From JBQTIQ01 sp052387955 (GTDB lineage Bacteria > Actinomycetota > Acidimicrobiia > Acidimicrobiales > JACDCH01), in contig JBQTIQ010000032.1 in NCBI GenBank assembly GCA_052387955.1, positions 1 to 54,637 on the forward strand: a stretch of 54,637 nucleotides of DNA, read 5' to 3'. The translations under genes and the position numbers were made by a program. Every line of letters starts with the position of its first letter. Positions within the stretch are counted from its first letter, which is position 1. Below the pieces are notes generated by a model. The model did not search any database. It was not told the DNA's origin and worked only from the letters and a program-made list of their open reading frames with translations. Below, piece after piece: positions 39,945 through 47,880 of the stretch.

Positions 39945-41243
39945 GTGACCGCCACACACCCCGTGAACGACCGGTCGCATTTCACGCTGCTCGGTGTGCC
40001 GGTACGGGTCGAGCCCGGTTTCTTCGTCGTCGCCGCGCTCCTCGGGTTCTATCCCGGGACGACGCTGCCCGAGGTGGCGGCGTGGACGGCGATCGTGTTC
40101 GTGTCGATCCTCGTCCACGAGATGGGCCATGCGATGGCGTTCAAGGCGTTCGGCGACCATCCGACGGTACGGCTGCTCCCCTTCGGCGGCCTGACCATGG
40201 GGCGCGCTCGGCGCCGCCGGTGGGAGTCGATAACGGTCACCCTGGCTGGCCCCCTCTCGGCCATCGTCCTGCTCGGCCTCCCCGCGCTCCTGGTGCTCAA
40301 CGGCGGCGCCGCCCGCGGTTCGGCCGACGTGGAGACCGTCCTTCGGCTCATGGTGTGGGTCAACATCGGCTGGTCGGTCCTCAACCTGGTCCCGGTCCTG
40401 CCCCTCGACGGGGGGAAGGTGGCCGAGTCGTTGGTGGGCCGGCGCGCCGCCCAGGTCATCTCGGTCGTGGTGGCCGTGCCCCTGGCGCTGTGGGCTTTCA
40501 CCGCCGGCCTGATCTTCGCCGCCCTGTTCGTCGCCCTCTTCGCGACCCAGAACCTGGCGGAGCTGCGCTCCCGGGGGGCGGGCAGGGCGCGCCGTCCGCC
40601 GGCGGCCTTCGGCCTCGCCCGCCCGGGCACAGGTCCCGCGGGCGCGGCGCCGCCGGCCGTCGATCCCGAGTCCGACGCCTGGGCGAGGCTGCGGGCCGGT
40701 GACGGCCCCGGCGCCCGCCGGGCCCTCGAACGGCTCGCGCCCGGAGCCCCGGTGTCGCCGTGGTTGTCGGCCACGATGGCCGTGACCGAGGGCGATGAGG
40801 GCCGCGCTGTGGACGAGCTCGCCCGCGCCCTGACCGCCGGGGCCGCCCCCGACCTGGTGGTGGCGCAACGCGTCGCCGACAGCGGTCTCGCCCCTCGGCT
40901 GCTGCAACGTCTCCTGGCCGGCCCCGACGCCGGTCTACAGGCGGCGGTGGGGCTCCAGCACCACCTGCTCTACGCCCGCCGCCCGGAGGCGTCGGCCCTG
41001 GTGGGCGAAGGGCTGATCGCCGACGGCCGCCTCGATCGGGCCGTCACCGCCTTCGACACCGCTCGGGCATGGTCGGCCGCCGGCGACGTCGACCGTGCGC
41101 TGTGGTGGCTGGGCGACGCCGTCGACCACGGCTTGCAGGCCGTGGCCCTCCTCGACGGTGAGCCCGATCTCGCCGCCGTCCGTGCCCGCCCGGGCTGGGG
41201 GGCGGTCCGGGCCCGGGCCGGCGCCGCGGGCGAGCCACGGTGA
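39945..41243 (+). CDS. M50 family site-2-type intramembrane metalloprotease with C-terminal helical domain
   Basis: A 432-residue protein with a membrane-embedded zinc protease domain in the first 210 residues. The zinc motif is HEMGH (58-62), and the third ligand region is NLVPVLPLDGGKVAE. Five or six hydrophobic segments surround them. Site-2 proteases cleave anti-sigma factors and other membrane proteins inside the bilayer. Residues 235-432 are an Ala-rich helical region (RLRAGDGPGARRALERLAPG, AVTAFDTARAWSAAGDVDRA) resembling TPR repeats, which could recognise substrates; that extension is uncommon. No PDZ domain is visible. The GTG at 39945 is chosen from the -10 spacing and the SpoIVFB-like N-terminus. 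The substrate is unknown. Confidence 0.88.
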   Translation: MTATHPVNDRSHFTLLGVPVRVEPGFFVVAALLGFYPGTTLPEVAAWTAIVFVSILVHEMGHAMAFKAFGDHPTVRLLPFGGLTMGRARRRRWESITVTLAGPLSAIVLLGLPALLVLNGGAARGSADVETVLRLMVWVNIGWSVLNLVPVLPLDGGKVAESLVGRRAAQVISVVVAVPLALWAFTAGLIFAALFVALFATQNLAELRSRGAGRARRPPAAFGLARPGTGPAGAAPPAVDPESDAWARLRAGDGPGARRALERLAPGAPVSPWLSATMAVTEGDEGRAVDELARALTAGAAPDLVVAQRVADSGLAPRLLQRLLAGPDAGLQAAVGLQHHLLYARRPEASALVGEGLIADGRLDRAVTAFDTARAWSAAGDVDRALWWLGDAVDHGLQAVALLDGEPDLAAVRARPGWGAVRARAGAAGEPR

Positions 41244-41300
41244 AGGCCCGGTGCCTGCGGATGGATCGACCGGGACCGGCAGCCTCCGCTCGTTCATGCC

Positions 41301-41383
41301 GTGGGGGCTGCGCCCCACACCCATCGCCGCCGGGCGAGCTGGCGCTCGCGCCGTCGCCGTGAAGATCTCGCTGCGCTCACCCT
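41301..41383. terminator. Convergent intergenic region with an R2-type hairpin
   Basis: GTGGGGGCTGCGCCCCAC (41301-41318) forms a strong hairpin, followed by GGCGAGCTGGCGCTCGCG and GTGAAGATCTCGCTGCGCTC. It separates the convergent site-2 protease and peptidase genes and probably terminates both transcripts. Confidence 0.5.
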
Positions 41384-42850
41384 TCAGTCCTCGCAGACGG
41401 TGCCCGCAGCGGGCAGTTGGAGGGCGACGAGGTAGGCGCCGACCGCGGCGCGGGTGCACGAGCTCGATCCGTAGCTGGTGTGCCCGGCGGCGTCGTAGGT
41501 CAGCAGCGTCGCCTCCTCGAGCGTCTCCGCCACCCGCTCGGCCTGCACGAACGGGGTGGCGGCGTCGCCGGTGGTCCCGATGACCAGGACCGGCGGGGCC
41601 GCGGGTGCGACCACCGGGCCGATGACGCTACGCACCTCGGTCGGCCAGAAGGCGCACGGCAGCAGCTCGTTGGCCACCGACGCCCCGAACCGGGGCGAGA
41701 TGGCGTCGAGCTCGTCGGCGAAGGCCTGGTACGCCGCCGCGCCCACCGGGTGGGGCGAGTCGATGCACACGACGCCGGCGTAGGAGGTGAAGTTGGCAAT
41801 CTCCTCGTAGGCCCGGGCCATCGACTTCAGCAGTGAGCCGTCGCCGTCCCGGGCCCGGGCCAACGCCGAAAAGAAGCTGGGCGCCAGCGACGGCACGTAG
41901 GTCGAATAGATGGCGGCGATGGGCAACTCGCCCGGTCCGAGGGTGGTGCCGTTGCCCGCAGGGAGGGGGTCCTCCTCGACCCGGGCGGCGATGGCGTCGT
42001 AGGCCGCCTCGGCCCCGCCGTCGGGACAGTTGGCCCGTCCCGGGGGGCATTGGCCGAACAGCTCGGACAGGGCCGCCTCGAAACCCACCGTCTGGCCCCG
42101 CAGGAAGGTGACCAGGCCCTGGGTCGGGTCGACCACCCCGTCGAGCACGATGGCCCGGGCGTTGGCCCCGAACAGCTCGGCGTAGCGCAGACCGAGCAGG
42201 GTGCCGTAGGAGTACCCGGCGAAGTTGAGCTTCTCCTCGCCGAGAGCGGCACGGATCGAGTCCATGTCCCGCACCACGTCGTCGGTGCCGATATGGGGGA
42301 GGAGGTCGCCGGCGGCGCGGGCGCAGTCCTCGGCGACGGCTCGGGCGGCGGCGTCGAGCTCGGCCTGCTCGTCGGGGCTGTCGGGGTCGGAATCGACCTC
42401 TCGGAACCGTTGCACGGTCTCCTCGCCGCAGGGGACCTCGTTGCTCTGGCCCACCCCCCGGGGGTCGAAGCCGACCACGTCGAAGCGCGTCCGTACCTCG
42501 GGCGCGTAGTCCAGGCCCAACCGCACGAACTCGATCCCCGAGCCGCCCGGCCCCCCGGGGTTGACCAGCAAGGTGCCCAGGCGCTGTCCGGGATCGCCCG
42601 CCGGCGCCATCATCAGGGCGAGGGTGAGCGTCGGGCCCGTCGGGTCGGTGTAGTCGAGCGGCACCTCGAGCGTGCCGCACAGCCGGCCGCCTTCGCAGGC
42701 CCGCCAACCGACGGCTTCGGGGGTGAACCCCGCCGGGCCGGCGACGGGGCCGCCGGCGGCGGCCGGGTCACGCTCGACCGTGCCGGCGCTGCACGACAAC
42801 CCTGTCAGGCACCCGACGGCGGCGAGTGCCCTGACGAGCTGGCGACGCAC
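41384..42850 (-). CDS. Secreted TAP-like serine peptidase (alpha/beta hydrolase)
   Basis: A 488-residue exported alpha/beta hydrolase of the tripeptidyl aminopeptidase/proline iminopeptidase group (S33). The N-terminus from GTG 42850 is a signal peptide (VRRQLVRALAAVGCLTGLSC), which may be a lipoprotein signal (LSC). The core shows LGTLLVNPGGPGGSGIEF (oxyanion region), FDVVGFDPRGVGQS, and the nucleophile elbow FAGYSYGTLLGL. The C-terminal TAP-like domain has VLVIGTTGDAATPF (catalytic Asp) and a His in YDAAGHTSYG. Paired cysteines in the secreted part are normal for the family. TAGGGT lies 7 nt before the GTG, supporting this start over the ATG at 42895. It probably releases N-terminal peptides outside the cell. 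Confidence 0.9.
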   Translation of the reverse strand: MRRQLVRALAAVGCLTGLSCSAGTVERDPAAAGGPVAGPAGFTPEAVGWRACEGGRLCGTLEVPLDYTDPTGPTLTLALMMAPAGDPGQRLGTLLVNPGGPGGSGIEFVRLGLDYAPEVRTRFDVVGFDPRGVGQSNEVPCGEETVQRFREVDSDPDSPDEQAELDAAARAVAEDCARAAGDLLPHIGTDDVVRDMDSIRAALGEEKLNFAGYSYGTLLGLRYAELFGANARAIVLDGVVDPTQGLVTFLRGQTVGFEAALSELFGQCPPGRANCPDGGAEAAYDAIAARVEEDPLPAGNGTTLGPGELPIAAIYSTYVPSLAPSFFSALARARDGDGSLLKSMARAYEEIANFTSYAGVVCIDSPHPVGAAAYQAFADELDAISPRFGASVANELLPCAFWPTEVRSVIGPVVAPAAPPVLVIGTTGDAATPFVQAERVAETLEEATLLTYDAAGHTSYGSSSCTRAAVGAYLVALQLPAAGTVCED

Positions 42851-42857
42851 CGGGGGA

Positions 42858-42863
42858 ACCCTA
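42858..42863 (-). promoter_or_regulatory. -10 element for the leaderless TAP-like peptidase gene
   Basis: TAGGGT on the minus strand, 7 nt before the GTG at 42850. Confidence 0.5.
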
Positions 42864-42889
42864 TGTGCGTGGCCGAAGAACGCTGGAAA

Positions 42890-42895
42890 TACCAT
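42890..42895 (+). promoter_or_regulatory. -10 element for the leaderless LLM oxidoreductase gene
   Basis: TACCAT lies 6 nt before the ATG at 42902, in the 51-bp divergent gap. Confidence 0.5.
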
Positions 42896-42901
42896 GAGCC
42901 A

Positions 42902-43867
42902 ATGAGCGACGACAGGATCACGTTCGGCACGTTCGTCCCCCAGGGCTGGAAGATGGAGTTGGTCTCGATCGAGGGGGCCGAGGCGAAGTGGGCCAAGGCG
43001 GTCGAGATCGCGGAGCTGGCCGAGCAGCTCGGCTACGACTCGATCTGGGTCTACGACCACTTCCACAACGTCCCTCGGCCGGCGATGGAAGCCATGTTCG
43101 AGTGCTGGACGACGATGGCCGCGCTCAGCCAGCGCACCAGCCGGGTCAAGCTCGGTCAGATGGTGGGGTGCACCGCGTACCGCAACCCCGGTCTGCTGGC
43201 CAAGATCACCGCCAACGTCGACGTCCTCAGCGGTGGCCGGCTGATCTGGGGGATCGGCGCTGGATGGTACGAGGGCGAGTACACCGGTTACGGCTACGAG
43301 TTCCCCGAGTCGAAGGTCCGTATCGGGATGCTGCGGGAGACGGTCGAGATCGTGAAGGCGATGTGGACCGAGCCCGAGGTCACGTACGAGGGCCGCTACT
43401 TCACCCTCGCCGGCGCCCAGAACGACCCCAAGCCGCTGCAGGAGCCCCACCCGCCGGTACTCATCGGCGGCGGCGGCGAACAGCTCACCCTGCGGGTGGT
43501 CGCCCGTCACGCCGACATGTCCAACTTCGGCGGCAAGCCCGACGAGTTCGCCCACAAGTGCGAGGTCCTCAAGGAGCATTGCACCGCAGTGGGCCGCGAC
43601 TACGACGAGATCGCCAAGACGTGGACACCCGAGGTCTTCGTCCGCGACAGCGAAGCCGAAGTCGAAGCCGAAGGGGCGAGCACCCGGGGCGAGCCGTACG
43701 AGTCTTGGCGGGCCGGGAACCTGGTCGGCACACCCGAACAGGTGGCCGAGAAGATCCAGACGTACATCGATCTGGGCGTCACTTCGTTCATCCCCTGGTG
43801 CTCCGACTACCCCGGGGCCCAGACCCTTCAGCTGTTGGCTGAAAAGGTGATGCCCAGCTTCCGCTAG
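42902..43867 (+). CDS. LLM class F420-dependent oxidoreductase
   Basis: A 321-residue luciferase-like TIM-barrel protein. The family uses FMN or, mainly in actinobacteria and archaea, coenzyme F420. Conserved parts are AEQLGYDSIWVYDHFHNVPR, the barrel strand VKLGQMVGCTAYRNPGLLAK, VDVLSGGRLIWGIGAGWYEG and EEPHPPVLIGGGGEQLTLR-like PHPPVLIGGGGEQ. GNLVGTPEQVAEKIQTYID is the usual C-terminal helix. F420 use is inferred from the subgroup (TIGR03560-like) and from the host; it is not shown directly. Substrate unknown. It is divergent from the TAP-like peptidase and likely leaderless. Confidence 0.9.
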   Translation: MSDDRITFGTFVPQGWKMELVSIEGAEAKWAKAVEIAELAEQLGYDSIWVYDHFHNVPRPAMEAMFECWTTMAALSQRTSRVKLGQMVGCTAYRNPGLLAKITANVDVLSGGRLIWGIGAGWYEGEYTGYGYEFPESKVRIGMLRETVEIVKAMWTEPEVTYEGRYFTLAGAQNDPKPLQEPHPPVLIGGGGEQLTLRVVARHADMSNFGGKPDEFAHKCEVLKEHCTAVGRDYDEIAKTWTPEVFVRDSEAEVEAEGASTRGEPYESWRAGNLVGTPEQVAEKIQTYIDLGVTSFIPWCSDYPGAQTLQLLAEKVMPSFR

Positions 43868-43917
43868 TGCCCGGCCCAATGACGCGGTCAGGCCGCCAAC
43901 GTTGCCCGACCGGGCAC
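43867..43917. terminator. Inverted repeat between convergent genes
   Basis: GTGCCCGG (43867-43874) and CCGGGCAC (43910-43917) can pair across a 35-nt loop between the LLM gene and the small membrane protein gene. There is no U-tract. Confidence 0.35.
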
Positions 43918-43929
43918 GAAACGGGGGGA

Positions 43930-44295
43930 CTAGCTGAACCAGGTGCGTTGGTACTCGCGGCTCTGGGGGTGCAGCAGGAGCACCACCAGCAGCACCTCGA
44001 AGGCGAAGGAGACCAGGTTGAAGCCGAACAGCCGGTCGAGCCCGAACTCGGTCACCCGCCACAGGGCGGGCAGGAAGGCGACCGTCACCCCCAGTCCGTA
44101 GCCCCACTTCTGCTCGTTGGCGATGCCGTAGCCGGCGGTCGCACCGCCGGCGATTATCGCCAGCCCGATGAGTCCGTAGAGCCCTCCGTAGCGGAGCACG
44201 TCGAACAGCGCGAAGAACGCGTTGAGGTACAGCAGCAGCACCGCGCCCTGAAGGGTCTGCGGCTGCGTTTGGTTGAACCAACGGCGCCCTCGCAT
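43930..44295 (-). CDS. Small multi-pass membrane protein, function unknown
   Basis: A 121-residue hydrophobic protein with about four membrane helices: LQGAVLLLYLNAFFALFDVL (14-34), YGLIGLAIIAGGATAGYGIA (39-58), GYGLGVTVAFLPALW (63-80) and VSFAFEVLLVVLLLH (92-108). The N-terminal segment MRGRRWFNQTQPQTLQ and the C-terminal HPQSREYQRTWF look conserved in character, but I do not recognise the family. The ATG at 44295 overlaps the ATG of the divergent nucleotidyltransferase gene (shared CATG at 44293-44296). AACACT, 7 nt upstream, may be its -10. Confidence 0.8.
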   Translation of the reverse strand: MRGRRWFNQTQPQTLQGAVLLLYLNAFFALFDVLRYGGLYGLIGLAIIAGGATAGYGIANEQKWGYGLGVTVAFLPALWRVTEFGLDRLFGFNLVSFAFEVLLVVLLLHPQSREYQRTWFS

Positions 44296-45103
44296 GGATG
44301 ACAGTGTTGCAGGCGTGGTGCTGGCGGCCGGCGCCGGCACGCGCCTGCGCCCGCTCACGTGGCTGCTGCCCAAAGCGCTCTGTCCGGTCGGCGGGCCCGC
44401 CCTCGTCGACCACGCCCTGGCCCGCTTCGACGGGACGACCGCGACGGTGGCCGTCAACGTGCACCACGGCCGCCGCCTCCTGGAAGCCCATCTGGCCGGG
44501 CGGGCTCACCTGTCGATCGAGGCCGCCACGGCGCTGGGCACCGCCGGCGCCCTCGGTCAGCTCCGGGACTGGGTCGCGGGCCGGCCGGTGGTGGTCGTGA
44601 ACGCCGATACGTGGTGCCCCGCCCCGGTCGGCGTTCTGCTCGACGGGTGGGACGGCCGCCGTACCCGGCTCCTGGTCCCGGCCGGGACCACCTTCGGGCC
44701 GCGGATGACGGTGGCCGGCGCGCTGATGCCGTGGCCCGATGTCGCCCGTCTGCGGCCTCGGCCCAGCGGCTTGTACGAGGCCGTGTGGCGCGACGCCGCC
44801 GACGCTGGTGGCGTCGAGCTCGTCGGGTTGCCCCCGGGTACGCCCCTCTACGACTGCGGGACACCGACGCGCTATCTGGCCGCGAACCTGGCCTGGTCGG
44901 GCGGCCTGAGCGTTCTCGGCGCCGGCGCCGTGGTCGCACCGGGCGCCGAGGTCACCCGCTCGGTGCTGTGGCCTGGTGCCGTGGTCGGCCCGGGCGAGCG
45001 GCTCTTCGACACGGTCCGCGCCGGCGGGCTGGGAGGCCTCACCGTCCGATGCGGGAGCCGCCGTGCCCGGGCCGCGCCCGGGCGGGCACGGTCCGCCCGG
45101 TGA
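44294..45103 (+). CDS. Nucleotidyltransferase (sugar-phosphate NTP transferase family)
   Basis: A 269-residue NTP transferase. The N-terminal Rossmann-like domain starts GVVLAAGAGTRLRPLT with LPKALCPVGGPALVDHAL, the nucleotide-binding signature of glucose-1-phosphate thymidylyl- and mannose-1-phosphate guanylyltransferases. ALGTAGALGQLRDW and VVVVNADTW (metal-binding Asp) are conserved. A short left-handed-helix-like tail (LGAGAVVAPGAEV, SVLWPGAVVGPGE) follows, and the last 30 residues are Arg-rich. Substrate specificity cannot be told from sequence. The ATG at 44294 is chosen from the MxxxVAGVVLAAG start. Its start overlaps the divergent gene, and it ends 6 bp before convergent rlmN. Confidence 0.88.
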   Translation: MDDSVAGVVLAAGAGTRLRPLTWLLPKALCPVGGPALVDHALARFDGTTATVAVNVHHGRRLLEAHLAGRAHLSIEAATALGTAGALGQLRDWVAGRPVVVVNADTWCPAPVGVLLDGWDGRRTRLLVPAGTTFGPRMTVAGALMPWPDVARLRPRPSGLYEAVWRDAADAGGVELVGLPPGTPLYDCGTPTRYLAANLAWSGGLSVLGAGAVVAPGAEVTRSVLWPGAVVGPGERLFDTVRAGGLGGLTVRCGSRRARAAPGRARSAR

Positions 45104-45109
45104 CCGAGC

Positions 45110-46189
45110 TCACCGTGGACGCCGGGACGGGGCTGCGACGGGGTGGGCGGCGCGTAGCTGGCCGCAGGCGGCCTCGATGTCGGTGCCCCGGTTGTGGCGG
45201 ATGGTGGCGTTGACCCCGCGCTCGGCCAGGCGGTCGCGGAAGGACCGGACGCCGGCGGCGGGGGTACCACGGGTCGGCCAGCCCGGTGTCGGGTTGAGCG
45301 GGATGAGGTTGACGTGCGCCCGCAACGGGAGGGCGTAGGCGGCCAGTTCGTCGGCCGCGGCCCGGGTGTCGTTGACACCGTCGATCAGGGCCCACTCGAA
45401 CGAGAGCCGGCGGCCCTGGGCCAGGGTGTAACGCCGGCACGCTTCGGCGAGCACACCCAGCGGGTAGCGCCGGTTTATCGGCACGAGCGCGTCACGGGCG
45501 GCGTCGTTGGCGGCGTGCAGGGACACGGCCAGGTTGACGGGCAGGCGCTCCGCGGCCAGGCGGTCGATGCCGGGGACGATGCCCACGGTGGACACCGTCA
45601 GATGCCGAGCCGACAGGCCGAGGCCACCGTGGAGCCGTTCGACGGCCCGCCACAGGTTGTCGTAGTTGGCCAGCGGTTCGCCCATGCCCATGAACACCAC
45701 GTTCGACACCCGCCTCGACGGCGTGGCGTCGCGGGCGGCCCGGGCCGCCCTGACCACCTGCTCGATGATCTCCCCCTGCGTCAGGTGGCGCTCGAAGCCG
45801 GCCTGGCCGGTGGCGCAGAAACCACACCCCATGGCGCAGCCGGCCTGGGTCGACACGCATACCGTCGTCCGGGCCCGGACCGGACCGGCGCCGGGCTCGC
45901 CGTAGTGCATGAGCACCGTCTCGATGCCGGCTCCGTCGGGCAACGACCACAACCACTTGCGGGTCGTGCCGTCGGCGCTGGACTGCTCGGTGATCACGGT
46001 GAGCGCCGCCGGCAACCTCTGGGCCAGCCGGGACCGCAGCCCCTTGGGCAGATCGGTCAGCTCCTCGACGTCGGCCAGACGCCGGTGCAGCCCGTCGAAC
46101 GTCTGGCGCGCCCGGTACGCCGGCTCGTCAGCCAGCAGCTCGGACAGACCCACCAGGTCGAAGTCGTAGCGTGTGGGCGTCGCCGGCAC
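45110..46189 (-). CDS. rlmN: Dual-specificity 23S rRNA/tRNA (adenine-C2) methyltransferase RlmN
   Basis: A radical-SAM enzyme that methylates C2 of A2503 in 23S rRNA and A37 in some tRNAs. The 359-residue protein carries the cluster motif CAMGCGFCATGQAGF (CxxxCxxC) and the family sequences VVFMGMGEPLANYDNL, LTVSTVGIVPGIDRLA and VNLAVSLHAANDAARD. FEWALIDGVNDTRAAADELA and VNLIPLNPTPGW follow. The conserved C-terminal Cys would be in EAACGQLRAAHP and the second methyl-carrying Cys lies in the usual region. The GTG at 46189 follows TACCGT by 7 nt (leaderless), which decides between several in-frame starts. Confidence 0.95.
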   Translation of the reverse strand: MPATPTRYDFDLVGLSELLADEPAYRARQTFDGLHRRLADVEELTDLPKGLRSRLAQRLPAALTVITEQSSADGTTRKWLWSLPDGAGIETVLMHYGEPGAGPVRARTTVCVSTQAGCAMGCGFCATGQAGFERHLTQGEIIEQVVRAARAARDATPSRRVSNVVFMGMGEPLANYDNLWRAVERLHGGLGLSARHLTVSTVGIVPGIDRLAAERLPVNLAVSLHAANDAARDALVPINRRYPLGVLAEACRRYTLAQGRRLSFEWALIDGVNDTRAAADELAAYALPLRAHVNLIPLNPTPGWPTRGTPAAGVRSFRDRLAERGVNATIRHNRGTDIEAACGQLRAAHPVAAPSRRPR

Positions 46190-46196
46190 GACGAGA

Positions 46197-46202
46197 ACGG
46201 TA
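46197..46202 (-). promoter_or_regulatory. -10 element for leaderless rlmN
   Basis: TACCGT on the minus strand, 7 nt before the GTG at 46189. Confidence 0.5.
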
Positions 46203-46252
46203 CCGAGTCGCTGCGTTGCCGCCGGCCACGGCCGCGGCTTTCGCCGGCGTCG

Positions 46253-46258
46253 TAGGCT
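46253..46258 (+). promoter_or_regulatory. -10 element of the VIT1-like gene
   Basis: TAGGCT lies 6 nt before the GTG at 46265, favouring that start over the GTG at 46259. Confidence 0.5.
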
Positions 46259-46264
46259 GTGGCG

Positions 46265-47008
46265 GTGAGCGACCGGGCTCCGGCGCACGAGCCGAACGCG
46301 GAGTTGGCTCCCGGCCCCGAACCTCACCACCGTGACGTGCGCGGCGGGGCCGTCCGGGCCGCGGTGTTCGGCGTCAGCGACGGCCTGGTGTCCAACGTCG
46401 GGTTGATCCTCGGTGTGGCCGGCGCCGACCCGGCCCCTGGGGTGGTGCGGGTGGCCGGGCTGGCCGGCCTGGTGGCGGGAGCGATTTCGATGGCGGCCGG
46501 TGAGTACAACTCGATGCGGGTGCAGTCCGAACTGCTCGAGCGCGAGCTCGAGATCGAACGCCTCGAGCTGCACCGCAATCCCCACGTCGAGACCGTCGAG
46601 CTCAGCCAGATCTACCAGTCCCGCGGCGTCGACCCCGACCGGGCCCGGGCTCTGGCCGAGGACCTGATGCGCGACCCCGAGGTCGCGTTGCAGACCCACG
46701 CCCGAGAGGAGCTCGGGATCGATCCCGACGAGCTGGGATCGCCGCTCACGGCGGCGGTGTCGTCGTTCGTCGCCTTCTCGGTGGGGGCGCTGGTGCCGCT
46801 GGTCCCGTGGTTCTTCGCGTCGGGCGGGGGCGCCATCGTCGCCTCGCTGATGCTGGCCTTCACCGCGGCCGTGCTCGTCGGCTATACGACCGGCCGGGCC
46901 ACCCAGCGCCGCCCCCACCGCACGGTCCTCCGCCAGGTGCTGTTCACGATGGTGCCCGCCGCTCTCACCTACCTCATCGGTTCGCTGGTGGGGGTCGGCG
47001 TCGCTTGA
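46265..47008 (+). CDS. VIT1/CCC1 family divalent metal transporter
   Basis: A 247-residue membrane protein of the vacuolar iron transporter family, which moves Fe2+ or Mn2+, usually by proton antiport. The family opening VRAAVFGVSDGLVSNVGLIL and the metal-site helix AGAISMAAGEYNSMRVQSEL are present. A cytoplasmic Glu-rich loop follows (ERELEIERLEL to REELGIDPDEL), which forms the metal-binding platform in plant VIT1. Three C-terminal helices end the protein (SSFVAFSVGALVPLVPWFF and onward). The start is GTG 46265, placed by the TAGGCT -10; GTG 46259 would add two residues. It is divergent from rlmN. The metal specificity cannot be told from sequence. Confidence 0.9.
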   Translation: MSDRAPAHEPNAELAPGPEPHHRDVRGGAVRAAVFGVSDGLVSNVGLILGVAGADPAPGVVRVAGLAGLVAGAISMAAGEYNSMRVQSELLERELEIERLELHRNPHVETVELSQIYQSRGVDPDRARALAEDLMRDPEVALQTHAREELGIDPDELGSPLTAAVSSFVAFSVGALVPLVPWFFASGGGAIVASLMLAFTAAVLVGYTTGRATQRRPHRTVLRQVLFTMVPAALTYLIGSLVGVGVA

Positions 47009-47056
47009 GTTCGGTCGCAGGCTGTCCGCTCGCTGCTCTCGGACCGGCTGGGCCGA

Positions 47057-47788
47057 CTATGCCGACGGGACGAGGCCGGCGAAGGCCCGGTCGGTGCGGT
47101 GCACGACGAAGCCGAGCCGGCGGTAGAGGGTGACGGCTGCGGTGTTGCCGGCGTCGACGTAGAGCATGGCCGTGCCGATGTCCCGGGCCCGGTGCAGGTG
47201 GTCGAGCCCGGCTAGGGTAAGGGCCCGGCCCAGGCCCCGGCCGCCGTAGTCCGGGTCGACGGCGATGACGTAGATCTCCCCCAGGGCCGGGCCCGGTTCG
47301 AGCGGCCCGTGGACCTTGGTCCAGCAGAATCCGGCCAAGCGCGTCGTCGCCGGATCGTGGTGGAGGAGGAACCCGGCCGCGTCGAACCACGGTTCGACTT
47401 CCCGGGCCTGCACGTCCTCGACCGTCCAGGCACCCTGCTCGGGGTGACCCTCGAAGGCGCGGTTGTTGACCGCCACCCAGTCCGCCTCGTCGGTCCCGGC
47501 CACGAAGGAGCGGAGCTCGAGGGCGGGAGGCGGGGCCGCGGGCAGGGGCCGGCGCATCTGGTAGAGGTCGCGTTCAGGGCCCAGGCCATGGGCCGTCGCG
47601 GTCTCGGTGTCGGCCGGAACGGCCCCCGCCACCCACCACCGCACCGGTCCGCCGCCCCTGGCCGCGATCTCGGCCAGCGCCGCCGACAGCGAGCCCACCT
47701 CCGCTCCCGGCCCGTCGGCCTGCACCACCCAGGTCCGGGGTGATCGACGCAGGACGAGTGCCCCGTGTGGTGGCGTCTGGCCTGTCAC
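47057..47788 (-). CDS. mshD: Mycothiol synthase
   Basis: A GNAT-family enzyme that acetylates Cys-GlcN-Ins with acetyl-CoA, the last step of mycothiol synthesis. The C-terminal domain is a strong match: NNRAFEGHPEQGAWTVEDV, EPWFDAAGFLLHHD, GFCWTKVHGP, GEIYVIAVDPDYGGRGLGRA (acetyl-CoA-binding loop) and MLYVDAGNTAAVTLYRRLGF. The N-terminal GNAT-like domain is shortened: from GTG 47788 the protein has 243 residues, against about 300 in most MshD. A longer frame exists but would overlap nth. The GTG overlaps the TGA of a short leaderless upstream frame. Mycothiol is the actinobacterial low-molecular-weight thiol. Confidence 0.9.
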   Translation of the reverse strand: MTGQTPPHGALVLRRSPRTWVVQADGPGAEVGSLSAALAEIAARGGGPVRWWVAGAVPADTETATAHGLGPERDLYQMRRPLPAAPPPALELRSFVAGTDEADWVAVNNRAFEGHPEQGAWTVEDVQAREVEPWFDAAGFLLHHDPATTRLAGFCWTKVHGPLEPGPALGEIYVIAVDPDYGGRGLGRALTLAGLDHLHRARDIGTAMLYVDAGNTAAVTLYRRLGFVVHRTDRAFAGLVPSA

Positions 47789-47853
47789 GGCGAGCGATGG
47801 CGCTGGCCGACGCGCCAGGCGGCCGATGTCGCCTGACGGAGCACCGAGGACAT
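47785..47853 (-). CDS. Putative 22-codon leaderless upstream ORF of mshD
   Basis: ATG 47853 begins MSSVLRQATSAAWRVGQRHR and ends with TGA at 47785-47787, overlapping the mshD GTG at 47788 as GTGA. TACCGT lies 8 nt before the ATG, so the mRNA would start at this frame. The peptide has no recognisable motif. The arrangement parallels the one before the phosphatase-like gene at 14.5 kb and would couple mshD translation to the leader. Confidence 0.4.
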   Translation of the reverse strand: MSSVLRQATSAAWRVGQRHRSP

Positions 47854-47861
47854 GGGCGACG

Positions 47862-47871
47862 ACGGTAGCGT
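47862..47871. promoter_or_regulatory. Overlapping divergent -10 elements of mshD and nth
   Basis: ACGGTAGCGT contains TACCGT on the minus strand (47862-47867) and TAGCGT on the plus strand (47866-47871). The two -10 hexamers share the TA at 47866-47867, so RNA polymerase should occupy only one promoter at a time. Confidence 0.5.
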
Positions 47872-47880
47872 CGGGCGCCC

